A program made the position numbers and the translations under genes. The notes under the pieces are model-generated. The model ran no database searches. It worked only from the letters and a program-made list of their open reading frames with translations, and was not told where the DNA came from. 64,000 nt of DNA from positions 123,237 through 187,236 of the forward strand of contig VMRY01000009.1 of NCBI GenBank assembly GCA_007713595.1, in the 5' to 3' direction. This document shows positions 36,496-46,373 of this stretch, piece after piece (the stretch's first letter is position 1; every line of letters starts with the position of its first letter). The stretch comes from Sedimenticola thiotaurini (lineage in GTDB: Bacteria > Pseudomonadota > Gammaproteobacteria > Chromatiales > Chromatiaceae).

Positions 36496-38478
36496 GTGGA
36501 GCCATCTCGATTAGAACAGAAGCTCAAGGCTTATGAGCAATGGAAGACCGATATTATTCGAACGGTCAAGCTCTATTTCAGTTGGCTCAGCAAGCACCGC
36601 CTGGCTACACCCGAGAGTGAAAAGCGCATCCGCGAGTGCCTCTCTGCCCTCTACAGTGACCGCTTGACCATCGCCTTTGTCGCTGAATTTTCACGCGGCA
36701 AGACCGAACTCATCAACGCCATATTCTTCTCCGATTATGGCCGCCGTCTGCTCCCCTCCACCGCTGGCCGAACCACCATGTGCCCGACCGAGCTGTTCTA
36801 TGACCAACAGGCTGACCAGGCCTATGTGCGACTGCTGCCGATTGAGACCCGACTGCAGGACACCGGCATACGGGAGCTGAAGAAAAAGCCGGCACTCTGG
36901 GTCACCTATCCACTGGATCTGGAGTCAGTTGACCAGGTCGAAGACTGCCTGCAAGAGGTGATCAAGACACGCAAGGTAACACTGGCGGAAGCCGTTCGCC
37001 TGGGCATGTATGACCCGCAGCAGCACCCCAACCAGAGCAAACCACCGGATTTTGTGGAGATTCCCAAATGGCGCCACGCCATGATCAGCTTCCCTCATCC
37101 ACTACTGAAACAGGGACTGACGATCCTCGACACACCGGGACTGAACGCCTTGGGTAGTGAGCCGGAACTGACACTGAAGATGCTCCCTTCCGCACAGGCT
37201 GTGCTGTTTGTGCTGGGTGCCGACGCTGGCGTTACCCGAAGTGATCTGGAGATGTGGCAAAACCATATAAAAGGCTTCCACCGCAGCCGCCAGCGCGGCT
37301 TGATGGTGGTACTCAACAAAATCGATACCCTATGGGATGAGCTGCAGGATCAGGAGAGCATAGACAACGCCATCAATCGTCAATGCAATCATACCGCCCA
37401 GATCCTCGGCGTCAGTCGCAAGGCCATTTTCCCGGTATCTGCGCATAAAGGGCTGCTGGCCAAAATCAAGCAGGACAGCGAACTGATGGAACAGAGCCGC
37501 CTGATGGATCTGGAACACTACCTCTCCAATGATATCCTCGATTCACGCCAGGAGATCATCAAAGATACCGTCACCGCCGAGATCAGCCAGATGGTTGAGA
37601 GCACCCGAAGCATTGTGGTGACCAAGCTGAATGGCATCCAATCCCAACTGGATGAGTTACGCCAGCTCAGCGGCAAAAGCCAGGATATGATCGAGCACAT
37701 GATGACCAAGACCCGCAGTGAGCAGGCGGAATACATGCGCAACGTCAACAGTTTCCAGGCAAGCCGCAAGATCCTCAAAGATCAGGCCACCACACTGCGG
37801 GAGGCGCTCGACCTGAAGAAGCTGGAACGCTCGATCAATGCCGCTCATAACAAAATGGCGGATAACTGGACCACCCTCGGCCTGCAATCCAACATGCGCT
37901 TGCTGTTCGATGATATGCGCAGCAACATGCAGATTGTGGTTGACCAGAGCGAACAGGCAAGGAAGTTGATCCGCAGTATTTACCGGCGCTTCCAAAATGA
38001 GCATGGCTTCTCGGCCGTGCAACCCAAGATGTTCTCAATTATGCGCTATCGGGTTGAGCTGGAGATGCTCTACCAGGAAGCGGAAATATTCCGCAAGAGC
38101 CCGGTTACCGCAATGACTGAGAAGCATTTCGTGGTAAAGCGCTTCTTCGTCGCCATGGTCAGTCGTGCCCGGGATATTTTCTTCCAAGCCAGGCAGGAAG
38201 TAGACACCTGGCTCAGCACTGCACTCGAGCCCCTCACCTTTCAGATCCGCGAACACAAAGAGTTGATGGAGAGACGATTATTTGACCTGCAAAAGATCAG
38301 CCGTTCGCGGGACACACTGGAGTCGCGGGTCAATGAGTTGGAAAGTCAGCATAATGCCGTTGCCAAGCAACTCACCATACTGCGTAACATTCACAATACC
38401 CTAAACGCTAACACCCCTCTGGATGGTGGGGCACGCCCAAAACCGAAACTGGTTTCAACCAGAAAGACGGGCTCCTGA
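36496..38478 (+). CDS. Dynamin-like GTPase
   Basis: 660 residues beginning with GTG (GGAAG upstream). G1 is FVAEFSRGKTELINAIFF near residue 60, a threonine in GRTTMCPTE is a candidate G2 residue, G3 is LDTPGLNALG near 211, and G4 is LNKIDTL near 274. The remainder is a long helical coiled-coil (about 355-650) without a clear transmembrane segment, as in bacterial dynamin-like proteins that bend or tether membranes. It lies between yggU and DUF4426, where Pseudomonas has metX-metW. The cargo or membrane target is unknown. The C-terminal tail is basic and Pro-rich. Confidence 0.92.
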   Translation: MEPSRLEQKLKAYEQWKTDIIRTVKLYFSWLSKHRLATPESEKRIRECLSALYSDRLTIAFVAEFSRGKTELINAIFFSDYGRRLLPSTAGRTTMCPTELFYDQQADQAYVRLLPIETRLQDTGIRELKKKPALWVTYPLDLESVDQVEDCLQEVIKTRKVTLAEAVRLGMYDPQQHPNQSKPPDFVEIPKWRHAMISFPHPLLKQGLTILDTPGLNALGSEPELTLKMLPSAQAVLFVLGADAGVTRSDLEMWQNHIKGFHRSRQRGLMVVLNKIDTLWDELQDQESIDNAINRQCNHTAQILGVSRKAIFPVSAHKGLLAKIKQDSELMEQSRLMDLEHYLSNDILDSRQEIIKDTVTAEISQMVESTRSIVVTKLNGIQSQLDELRQLSGKSQDMIEHMMTKTRSEQAEYMRNVNSFQASRKILKDQATTLREALDLKKLERSINAAHNKMADNWTTLGLQSNMRLLFDDMRSNMQIVVDQSEQARKLIRSIYRRFQNEHGFSAVQPKMFSIMRYRVELEMLYQEAEIFRKSPVTAMTEKHFVVKRFFVAMVSRARDIFFQARQEVDTWLSTALEPLTFQIREHKELMERRLFDLQKISRSRDTLESRVNELESQHNAVAKQLTILRNIHNTLNANTPLDGGARPKPKLVSTRKTGS

Positions 38479-38580
38479 AGGTACAAACAATTTACACTCC
38501 ACTACCATAAGGGCTATTCTCTAATGCAGCACGACGTAGTATTGAACGGCGTGCCAGGCAAGCTTAAGAGAGGCCATACC

Positions 38581-39027
38581 ATGCACGCCCTGACAATTCG
38601 AATAGCCACCCTCCTTCTACTTCTGCTGTTTTCCACAAGCACGCTGGCGGAAAACAGCACATCATTCAACGGCTATACCATTCATCACAATGCCATTCCT
38701 ACCGCCATGCTGACGCCCCAAGTTGCCAGCAGTTACAAGATCATCCGCAGTAAATATCGTGGACTGCTGAATGTCAGCATAATCAAAGATGTTCCCGGAA
38801 CAACCGGAGAGCCGGTCACAGCCAGAGTCTCGGCCTATGCCACCAATTTAATAGGAAGACGGCATGACATTTCACTGAGAGAGATCAGGGAAGGAGAGGC
38901 CATCTACTATATTGGGGATTTTCCTATTGTGGATCGAGAGATGCTCACATTCACGCTGAGTGTCACACCTGAAGGATCAGAAAAAGCAACCACAACCACC
39001 CTGAAACAGGATTTCTATATCGATTGA
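38581..39027 (+). CDS. DUF4426 exported protein
   Basis: 148 residues with signal peptide (RIATLLLLLLFSTSTLAEN, cut after LAE or LA). The rest fits DUF4426: YTIHHNAIPTAMLTPQVA, RSKYRGLLNVSI, then a beta-rich end. Family function is unknown. It usually follows metX-metW in this neighbourhood, here absent. An upstream in-frame start was rejected because the signal peptide begins at the ATG at 38581. Confidence 0.9.
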   Translation: MHALTIRIATLLLLLLFSTSTLAENSTSFNGYTIHHNAIPTAMLTPQVASSYKIIRSKYRGLLNVSIIKDVPGTTGEPVTARVSAYATNLIGRRHDISLREIREGEAIYYIGDFPIVDREMLTFTLSVTPEGSEKATTTTLKQDFYID

Positions 39028-39028
39028 T

Positions 39029-39214
39029 ATGGCCACCATTCTTCCATTTAAAAAACCCAAAGCAAGCATCCGCCACAAAGGCAATACCCTGTGCCGAAAT
39101 GGCCATCATAAGTGGGCAATTGATAAATCCCGGGTGTTTGATGTCAAGCAAGGCAAGCTAGTCAATTGCTACCGCTGTAGCCGTTGTGGCGCAACGCAAA
39201 CCCGGACCGAATAG
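39029..39214 (+). CDS. Small zinc-ribbon protein
   Basis: 61 residues, strongly basic, starting 2 bp after the DUF4426 stop. Two cysteine groups, LCRNGH near 22 and CYRCSRCG near 47, form a probable treble-clef or ribbon zinc site. I do not recognise a named family. The tight spacing to the preceding gene and the intact metal site support a real gene. Confidence 0.75.
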   Translation: MATILPFKKPKASIRHKGNTLCRNGHHKWAIDKSRVFDVKQGKLVNCYRCSRCGATQTRTE

Positions 39215-39352
39215 CCTCCCCAGTCACCCTAACTGAATTGAAACGAACAACCCAATTAAGAAACTTGGACAATATTCGCCAGGTCTGAAACAATGCCTGC
39301 GCCGCGCATGGCCCATTAATCAACTGACGACTAACCCTTCAAAGCCCTCTTT

Positions 39353-40375
39353 ATGCTTTATGATATTCTCGCAATAATTATTGGTTTTGCCCTATTAGTA
39401 TGGGGTGCCGATCGTTTTGTGAGTGGCGCTTCAGCCCTCGCCAACAACTTGGGGCTATCCCCCATGATAATCGGTCTGACGATTGTCGGCTTCGGTACCT
39501 CTGCACCTGAGATCCTGGTCTCTACCATGGCAGCAATTCAGGGCAACGCCGGATTGGCGATTGGCAATGCATTGGGCTCAAATATCGCCAACATTGGACT
39601 TATCCTGGGTGCTACTGCCCTGATAACGCCTCTCCTGGTCAAATCAGAGACATTGCGCAGAGAGTACCCTATTCTGCTCGCTATCTGCCTTGGGACACTG
39701 CTTCTTTTACAGGATGGGGTATTAGGCGTTTGGGATGGAGTGATTCTCCTGATCGGATTAGTTGCCATGCTTTATGCCATGGTCAGGATCAGCATGCGCA
39801 GCCTGACAAGCGATCCCATGACGGCCGAGATACTCGCAGAGATGCCTGAGACCATGAGCACAGGCAAAGCGATAATCAACTTCACCCTTGGGCTGGGACT
39901 GCTGCTGTTCAGCTCGCGGATTCTGGTCTGGGGTGCCGTCAACATCGCCACAGCCTATGGGGTCAGCGATCTGGTGATCGGACTCACCATCGTCGCACTG
40001 GGCACCAGTCTTCCAGAGCTGGCTGCCAGCATCGTGAGTGCCTTGAAAGGCGAGCACGATATCGCTATTGGTAATGTCCTTGGTTCTAACATGTATAATC
40101 TGCTGGCCGTACTGGCCGTGCCCGGACTTATCGCTCCCGGGCCCTTTGACCCGCTAGTACTGACACGGGACATGCCCATGATGATCGGTCTGACACTCGC
40201 CTTGTTTGTTATGGGCTATGGATTTGGCGGTGTGGGACGCATCAATCGATTTGAGGGGGCGTTATTGGTAGTGGCATTCATCGCTTATCAGGCGGTACTC
40301 TTCATACACTCCGAGGAGGTCCCGGCCAGTGAGCCGACGGCCCTTTATCAGCCAGTAGAACAGCAATATCTATGA
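39353..40375 (+). CDS. yrbG: YrbG-type Na+/Ca2+ exchanger family protein
   Basis: 340-residue inner-membrane antiporter of the CaCA family. It has two inverted halves, each with the ion-site alpha-repeat: IVGFGTSAPEILVSTMAA near 45 and IVALGTSLPELAASIVSA near 220, followed by GNALGSNIANIGLIL and GNVLGSNMYNLLAV. It leads the kdsD-kdsC-lptCAB cluster and overlaps kdsD by four bases (ATGA). Confidence 0.95.
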   Translation: MLYDILAIIIGFALLVWGADRFVSGASALANNLGLSPMIIGLTIVGFGTSAPEILVSTMAAIQGNAGLAIGNALGSNIANIGLILGATALITPLLVKSETLRREYPILLAICLGTLLLLQDGVLGVWDGVILLIGLVAMLYAMVRISMRSLTSDPMTAEILAEMPETMSTGKAIINFTLGLGLLLFSSRILVWGAVNIATAYGVSDLVIGLTIVALGTSLPELAASIVSALKGEHDIAIGNVLGSNMYNLLAVLAVPGLIAPGPFDPLVLTRDMPMMIGLTLALFVMGYGFGGVGRINRFEGALLVVAFIAYQAVLFIHSEEVPASEPTALYQPVEQQYL

Positions 40376-41370
40376 ACAAGGACTGCATACCCTCTCCTGA
40401 AGAGGCAATAAAACTCCAGAATCTCGGTCTTGCCGTAATCAAAAATGAAGCGGCCGCCATTCAAGCACTGGCCAGCCGGATTAATGGTGATTTCGCCCAC
40501 GCCTGTGGCTACATGCTCAAGTGCGAGGGACGAATCGTAGTAACTGGCATGGGCAAGTCAGGCCATATTGGCAGCAAGATTGCCGCGACTCTTGCCAGTA
40601 CCGGCAGCCCCGCCTTTTTTGTCCATCCTGGCGAGGCCAGCCATGGCGATCTGGGCATGATTACGGCTAAAGATGTCGTCCTGGCCCTCTCCAACTCGGG
40701 TGAAACAACTGAAATCCTTACCATACTGCCCTTGATCAAACGACTGGGCATTCCGCTCATTGCATTGACCGGCAATCCGCAATCAACACTGGCCAAGCAG
40801 GCCGATGTCCATATTGATGTCAGTGTAGAGCAGGAGGCCTGCCCCCTGAATCTTGCGCCCACTTCAAGTACAACAGCCACCCTAGCCATGGGTGACGCCT
40901 TAGCTGTCGCGCTGCTCGAATCCAAGGGCTTTACTGAGCAGGATTTTGCCCGCTCCCATCCCGGTGGAAGTCTTGGTAGAAGGCTGTTATTAATGGTAAG
41001 TGATGTGATGGTTACGGGTAGCAATATACCCCGTGTATCCGAGCAGGCAAGCCTGCGGGATGCACTCCTTGAGATGACCGACAAAGGACTCGGCATGACC
41101 GCCGTCATTGATAAGGGAGGCCGCATCAAGGGGATCTTTACCGATGGTGATCTCAGGCGCACGCTTGATCGGGATATCGATATACGCAACGCACTGGTCG
41201 CTGATGTCATGACACCGGGCGGTACCACGGCAACAGCGGATATGCTGGCGGCTGAAGTGCTGAAACTTATGCAGGAAAAAAAGATCAACTCACTGTTTGT
41301 AGTCGACCAGCAACAGATACCCATCGGCGCGCTTAATATGCACTCTCTGCTACTTGCTGGCATCGTCTGA
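40372..41370 (+). CDS. kdsD: Arabinose-5-phosphate isomerase (KDO pathway)
   Basis: Converts ribulose-5-phosphate to arabinose-5-phosphate, the first KDO step. It has an N-terminal SIS domain (VVTGMGKSGHIGSKIAATLAS near 56, LSNSGETTE near 105) and two C-terminal CBS domains from about 205, with SHPGGSLGRRLL in the linker. 332 residues, normal. Confidence 0.97.
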   Translation: MNKDCIPSPEEAIKLQNLGLAVIKNEAAAIQALASRINGDFAHACGYMLKCEGRIVVTGMGKSGHIGSKIAATLASTGSPAFFVHPGEASHGDLGMITAKDVVLALSNSGETTEILTILPLIKRLGIPLIALTGNPQSTLAKQADVHIDVSVEQEACPLNLAPTSSTTATLAMGDALAVALLESKGFTEQDFARSHPGGSLGRRLLLMVSDVMVTGSNIPRVSEQASLRDALLEMTDKGLGMTAVIDKGGRIKGIFTDGDLRRTLDRDIDIRNALVADVMTPGGTTATADMLAAEVLKLMQEKKINSLFVVDQQQIPIGALNMHSLLLAGIV

Positions 41371-41422
41371 CAGGCCCTGTGACCCATAATACGCAAGTTA
41401 AAGAAGTTGAAGGATGTGTGAG

Positions 41423-41947
41423 ATGGAAGAGATCTTGAAGCGGGCCCAGCAGATCGAGTTAATCATCTTTGATGTGGATGGCGTGTTAACGGACAGCACA
41501 CTCTACCTGGGCGATGATGGCCAGGAGTACAAGGCATTCAACTCGAAAGATGGTCTTGGCATGAAACTACTGCAGAAGAGCGGCGTGGAGATCGGCATTA
41601 TCACTGGCCGGACCTCAAATGTTGTCACCATTCGAATGGAGAGCCTCGGAATCAGGCATGTTTATCAAGGGCAACGCAATAAAATCCCTGCATTTGAATC
41701 TCTGCGTGACGAACTGGGGTTATCAAATGAGCAGATCGCTTTTGTTGGCGACGATGTAGTCGATCTCCCTGTCATGCGACAGGTAGGCTTGGCCATCACG
41801 GTACAGGACGCCCACTATCTAGTGAAACAACAGGCCCACTGGCAGACGCAACAACCAGGTGGCCACGGAGCTGCACGGGAAGTCTGCGAGCTGATCCTGC
41901 AGGCGCAGGGTAAGCTTGAGAGTGCCTTTGCAAAGTTTCTTCAATAA
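41423..41947 (+). CDS. kdsC: KDO-8-phosphate phosphatase
   Basis: HAD-superfamily phosphatase releasing KDO. It shows IIFDVDGVLTDSTLY near the start with both catalytic Asp, GIITGRTS, and AFVGDDVVDLPVM. About 174 residues, no cap domain, as for tetrameric KdsC. GAAGG nine bases upstream favours the ATG at 41423 over one at 41414. Confidence 0.96.
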   Translation: MEEILKRAQQIELIIFDVDGVLTDSTLYLGDDGQEYKAFNSKDGLGMKLLQKSGVEIGIITGRTSNVVTIRMESLGIRHVYQGQRNKIPAFESLRDELGLSNEQIAFVGDDVVDLPVMRQVGLAITVQDAHYLVKQQAHWQTQQPGGHGAAREVCELILQAQGKLESAFAKFLQ

Positions 41948-42001
41948 TGAATACCCGGCAGTCGCTGAAACAGTGCGTCAGTTGCTAACAGAATCAAACA
42001 G

Positions 42002-42571
42002 ATGATCGAACAAAAAAACAGGGTAATCAGCGGTCTTTTACTACTACTGGTGGGTGGCTCCCTCTGGCTGTCCCAGTCGAGCCGGGATGATGATTCAAAC
42101 TTTACCTCACTGGAGCATCGACCGGACTACTATCTTGAGGCGGTAGACACCACCCTGATGGGCATCGATGGAAAACCCAGCAAACGCTTGATTGCAGAGC
42201 GCATGACGCACTTTATTGATGATGACAGTACTGAATTGAAGCTACCGCGCCTGACCTTGTATGACCAGGAACGCCCACCCTGGCGGGTAAAATCCGAAAC
42301 TGGCTGGCTATCTGGCGATGGTGAAGTGCTGTTACTGCAGGGTGCTGTTAAAATTGACCGGTCGGCAGCGCCAGGGATACGACCATTCCATATCACTACC
42401 CGTGATCTGCGAGTACAACAGAGAGACCATTACGTGGAGACAGATGCGGAAGTCCATGCTAGAAGCAATAAGGATCGCATCGACGCCAAAGGCATGCAGA
42501 TCTGGCTACAACAGCCGATGCGCATTAAATTACTTGCCAATGTTAGAGGACGCTATGAAGTCAATCCTTAA
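42002..42571 (+). CDS. lptC: LPS export protein LptC
   Basis: Bitopic inner-membrane protein that passes LPS from LptBFG to LptA. One N-terminal helix (GLLLLLVGGSLWLSQ, about 10-26) is followed by a beta-jellyroll of about 160 residues. Recognisable strings include PDYYLEAVDTTLMG and HYVETDAEVHARSNKDRI. It overlaps lptA by 17 bases. Confidence 0.92.
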   Translation: MIEQKNRVISGLLLLLVGGSLWLSQSSRDDDSNFTSLEHRPDYYLEAVDTTLMGIDGKPSKRLIAERMTHFIDDDSTELKLPRLTLYDQERPPWRVKSETGWLSGDGEVLLLQGAVKIDRSAAPGIRPFHITTRDLRVQQRDHYVETDAEVHARSNKDRIDAKGMQIWLQQPMRIKLLANVRGRYEVNP

Positions 42572-43070
42572 GCCCGACCTTATTTTGCGCCGATGCTGCG
42601 CTGTACTCCTGTTACTGGTGTTACCTGGCACCGCTTCTGCTCTCAAGTCTGACAAGGATCAGCCGGTCTATGTGGAGGCTGATGGAGTTGATATTGATGA
42701 CAGGAGCGGGATCAGCATCTACAAGGGTAATGTGGTACTGACCCAGGGCAGCATAGTGATCAAAGCTGACAAGGTCACAGTGACCCAAAAGGCCAATCAA
42801 ACTGATCACATTGAGGCAGTTGGTAACCCGGTTACATTCAAGCAGGATACCGAGGGGGAAAAAGGGGCGATCAAAGGCCGCTCGAAAAAAACCGAGTATT
42901 CAGCCAACAGTGAGATCATCTACATGACCGGCGATGCGGTGCTGAACCAGGGCAAGGATACCTTCAAAAGCGATAAAATCACCTATGACCGTGCCCGTGC
43001 TGTAGTAAAGGCGGGTGCCAGCGCCAAAGGGAAGGAACGGGTTCGGGTAACCATTGGCGGAAAAAAATAA
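42555..43070 (+). CDS. lptA: LPS transport periplasmic protein LptA
   Basis: 171-residue OstA-family bridge between inner- and outer-membrane Lpt complexes. It has a signal peptide ([16 protein letters not shown]), then [21 protein letters not shown] and [20 protein letters not shown], the repeated beta-jellyroll motifs. The ATG at 42555 lies 17 bases inside lptC, preceded by AGAGGA. The longer upstream frame is an overlap artefact. Confidence 0.95.
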   Translation: MKSILKPDLILRRCCAVLLLLVLPGTASALKSDKDQPVYVEADGVDIDDRSGISIYKGNVVLTQGSIVIKADKVTVTQKANQTDHIEAVGNPVTFKQDTEGEKGAIKGRSKKTEYSANSEIIYMTGDAVLNQGKDTFKSDKITYDRARAVVKAGASAKGKERVRVTIGGKK

Positions 43071-43077
43071 TCAACTA

Positions 43078-43803
43078 ATGACTCTCTTAGCTGCAGATAA
43101 TCTAGCCAAACACTACCGCCGTCGGGCTGTTGTCAACGGTGTCTCCCTGGAGTTATCCAGCGGTGAAATAGTCGGTCTGCTGGGGCCAAATGGAGCAGGA
43201 AAAACCACCTGCTTCTATATGATCGCCGGCCTTATACCCTCTGAAGGGGGAAAAATTACCATTGATGACCACGATATTACTGCACTCCCCATGCATGCCC
43301 GCGCCCGCCTTGGCCTGGGGTATCTGGCACAAGAGCCCTCTATTTTCCGCAAACTTACGGTTTTCAATAATATATTTGCCATACTCGAAACCAGAAAAGA
43401 GCTGAAAAGGCCCGAGCAGATCGCAGCTTGCGAAGCACTGCTGGTTGATTTCAACCTTACCCACTTGCGGAATAACCAGGCCATGAGCCTGTCAGGTGGT
43501 GAGCGCCGCCGCCTCGAGATAGCCCGTTCATTGGCTATGGAGCCCCGTTTTATCCTGCTGGATGAACCCTTTGCAGGAATCGACCCCATCTCTGTAAAAG
43601 ACATCCAGAATATCATCCGAAGCCTCTCCGCCCGTGGCATTGGGGTACTGATTACTGATCACAACGTACGCGAAACTCTGGGTATCTGTCAGCGCGCCTA
43701 CATTATTAGTGAGGGCAAAGTGCTGGCAGAAGGGGTTCCTGGCGATATCCTCGCCAATGAAGAGGTGCGCTCGGTCTACCTCGGAAAAGAGTTCAGCCTG
43801 TAG
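43078..43803 (+). CDS. lptB: LPS export ABC transporter ATPase LptB
   Basis: Cytoplasmic ATPase powering LPS extraction. It shows Walker [17 protein letters not shown] near 38, the Q-loop [12 protein letters not shown], signature [15 protein letters not shown], Walker [14 protein letters not shown] and H-loop LITDHNVRE. 241 residues. The ATG at 43078, 8 bp after lptA, begins the conserved domain. Confidence 0.97.
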   Translation: MTLLAADNLAKHYRRRAVVNGVSLELSSGEIVGLLGPNGAGKTTCFYMIAGLIPSEGGKITIDDHDITALPMHARARLGLGYLAQEPSIFRKLTVFNNIFAILETRKELKRPEQIAACEALLVDFNLTHLRNNQAMSLSGGERRRLEIARSLAMEPRFILLDEPFAGIDPISVKDIQNIIRSLSARGIGVLITDHNVRETLGICQRAYIISEGKVLAEGVPGDILANEEVRSVYLGKEFSL

Positions 43804-43851
43804 ACGAATTTTTTTCATTCAATTGATTCACAGCAATAAGCTATTTTCTCC

Positions 43852-43882
43852 TTGTGCGCCTATTCACTTTTTACGCTAGAAT
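43852..43882 (+). promoter_or_regulatory. Weak candidate promoter for rpoN
   Basis: TAGAAT (43877-43882) resembles a -10 box, and TTGTGC (43852-43857) a poor -35 at 19-bp spacing. It lies in the 126-bp gap before rpoN. Given for completeness. A sigma-70 start here is not proven. Confidence 0.25.
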
Positions 43883-43929
43883 GAAGCTGTGAAAACTATA
43901 CAAATAACGTACCAGATTTAGATGCCCGC

Positions 43930-45431
43930 ATGAAGCAAACGCTCCAGCTTCGCCTCGGCCAGCACCTCACCATGACGCCGCAGTTGCAGCAAGCCATACG
44001 GCTACTGCAACTCTCGACGCTGGATCTTAAGCAAGAGATCCAGGATGCGCTGGACTCTAACCTCATGCTGGAGACCGAAGAGGATAAAGCGCCCGCGAAG
44101 ATGCCATACAATCCGACCAGCAAACGGCCATGGAAAGACTGAATGGCGATGGTTTAAAGGGTGACAAGGCTACGAGCAATGATCAACATAACGAAAAAGA
44201 GGTCAATGGCGAAGCGGACACCATGCCTGAAGAGTTACCGGTAGACAGTGGCTGGGACGATGTTTACGACAGTACACTCCCTCCCTCTTCCGGCTCATCT
44301 ACAAGAGATTCCGGTGACAGCGATTACCTGGCACAGCGTCGATCAGCACGCACACTTTACGACTACCTGACCTGGCAATTAAACCTGACCCCCTTCAGTG
44401 ATATCGACCGCAATATCGCCTTTTCCATCATTGACGGCATTGATGAGGATGGCTATCTGCGAGCCGATCTCGAAGAAATCCTTGAAAGCCTGGACGATGC
44501 CGAGATTGAACTGGATGAAGTCGAGGCCGTGCTTCATCGGATACAGCAGTTCGATCCACCTGGAGTGGGTGCACGTAATCTGCAGGAGTGTCTGCTGATC
44601 CAGCTCAAGCAGCTGCCAGAACCCCATGCAGCAGCAGATATGACCACCCGACTGGTCAAGGATCACTTTGATCTTCTGGCACAGCAGGATCATAACCAGA
44701 TAAAACGTAAACTGAAGATTGATGATGAGGAGTTGAGTGCAATCAATCAGTTGATTCGCTCTCTGATACCTCGCCCCGGCAGCCTTGTAGCGGATTCAGA
44801 ACCGCAGTATGTCATCCCGGATGTCTTTGTCACAAGACGGAACGGTACATGGCATGTCGACTTGAATGCCGAGGCGGCCCCAAAACTCAGGGTCAACCCG
44901 GAGTATGCCCGACTGATTCGTCGTGCCGACAACAGCGACGACAATAACTATCTGAAGAATCACCTCCAGGAAGCGCGCTGGTTCATCAAAAGCCTGATGA
45001 GTCGAAACGAGACACTGCTGCGTGTTGCCACCAAGATAGTGGAGCTGCAGCGGGAATTTTTTGAGCATGGCGAAGAGGCGATGAAACCACTGGTTCTAAG
45101 GGACATTGCCGAAGCCCTGGAGCTCCACGAGTCAACCATCTCCCGTGTCACCACACAGAAATATATGCATACCCCCAGGGGTACACTTGAATTCAAGTAT
45201 TTCTTCTCCAGCCACGTAAGTACGGCGGGAGGAGGAGAGTGTTCCGCCACCGCGATACGTGCGCTGATCAAGAAGTTAGTCGCAGCAGAGAAGCCTAACA
45301 AGCCTCTCAGCGACAACAAACTGGCGAGCATACTCGCCGATCAGGGTATTCAGGTCGCCAGGCGGACTGTCGCAAAATACCGCGAGTCTATGGCGATTCC
45401 ACCGTCAAACGAGCGCAAGCGCCTCATCTAG
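43930..45431 (+). pseudogene. rpoN: RNA polymerase sigma-54 factor, frameshifted
   Basis: Two frames together make one RpoN. Frame one (43930-44142) encodes the activator-interaction region, with [20 protein letters not shown] and [16 protein letters not shown], then stops. The other frame, open from 44088 and with an ATG at 44130, carries everything else: the core-binding region, the helix-turn-helix region (ALELHESTISRVTTQKYMHT) and the RpoN box ARRTVAKYRESMAIP. Gaining one base between about 44085 and 44142 would fuse them to a normal length, for instance in the AAA run at 44086-44088. Whether this is a real mutation, a sequencing error or recoding cannot be decided here. Confidence 0.9.
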
Positions 45432-45455
45432 AGGTCAGTAACCAAGGAGCAAATC

Positions 45456-45791
45456 ATGCAAATCAGCATCACCGGTCATCATGTAGACATCACCGAAGCT
45501 ATGCACAACTACGTCGATACCAAATTCGAACGTCTTGAGCGTCATTTTGATCATGTCACCAAAATTCACGTTATCTTGAGTGTTGAGAAGCTGAGACAAA
45601 AGGCTGAAGCTACACTTCATGTGAATGGTGCTGATGTCTTTGCCGAGTGTGTAGAAGAAGATATGTATGCAGCCATCGATGGATTGGTGGACAAAATTGA
45701 TCGTCAGGTCAAAAAACTCAAGGAGAAGAGCACCAACCACCGCAATGGTGTTGGCATGAAGGGAATTGACCCTACCAACGCTGAAATCTAA
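45456..45791 (+). CDS. hpf: Ribosome hibernation promoting factor (short form)
   Basis: 111 residues, S30AE domain. It shows ISITGHHVDITEAMHNYVDTKFERL and AEATLHVNGADVFAEC, then a charged tail. It promotes 100S dimers of idle ribosomes. AAGGAG lies eight bases before the ATG. It stands directly after rpoN, as in E. coli. Confidence 0.95.
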   Translation: MQISITGHHVDITEAMHNYVDTKFERLERHFDHVTKIHVILSVEKLRQKAEATLHVNGADVFAECVEEDMYAAIDGLVDKIDRQVKKLKEKSTNHRNGVGMKGIDPTNAEI

Positions 45792-45806
45792 TCGACAGGC
45801 AAAACC

Positions 45807-46283
45807 ATGTTCCCCGCAAACTTTATAAGTGTTGAACGAATAAGCGTAGCCAATCAGGCGGCTAGTAAAAAACGCATTCTTGAAGAGGTCGCCGGACTTT
45901 TAGCCACGGCATCTGAAGAGCTTAATCAAGGCGGCGTGTTTGACAAACTACTGGAGCGGGAGCGACTGGGTAGCACCGGGCTGGGGCATGGTATCGCATT
46001 GCCCCACGCCCGGGTTGCAGGAATAACCGAGGCACGGGGGGCCTTTATACAACTGCAAAGCGGGGCCGATTTTGATGCGATTGATCAACAACCCGTCGAT
46101 CTGGTATTCGGTCTCCTGGTACCTGAAGAGGCGACAGAAGTTCATCTCCAGCTACTCGCCAAGTTAGCCACACTGTTCAATGATTCGAGCTTTTGCAATC
46201 GACTCAGAAAAGCCAAGAGCAGCGATGCCCTGCTACATGAGTTCATCCTGATGGAGCCGATGCCAAAGAGTGCCAGCGCCTGA
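45807..46283 (+). CDS. ptsN: PTS IIA-Ntr regulatory protein
   Basis: 158-residue EIIA-Ntr. The phospho-histidine lies in GHGIALPHARVAG near 67. Also visible are RLGSTGLG and LVFGLLVPEEATEVHLQLLAKLA. It regulates potassium transport and nitrogen responses rather than sugar uptake. It sits in the rpoN cluster, 15 bp after hpf. Confidence 0.95.
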   Translation: MFPANFISVERISVANQAASKKRILEEVAGLLATASEELNQGGVFDKLLERERLGSTGLGHGIALPHARVAGITEARGAFIQLQSGADFDAIDQQPVDLVFGLLVPEEATEVHLQLLAKLATLFNDSSFCNRLRKAKSSDALLHEFILMEPMPKSASA

Positions 46284-46373
46284 CTCGAGAATTAAGCGCG
46301 CATACAGAATCGATAAAGAACGGCTACTATCAGTCAGTAACGCTCACTAACAAATTTGAGGCAGCTACATCTT

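Noticed and set aside
40509-41396. 295-residue open frame on the minus strand
   Set aside because: Exact antisense of kdsD, Ser/Arg-rich composition, no ribosome site. It is a shadow of codon bias.
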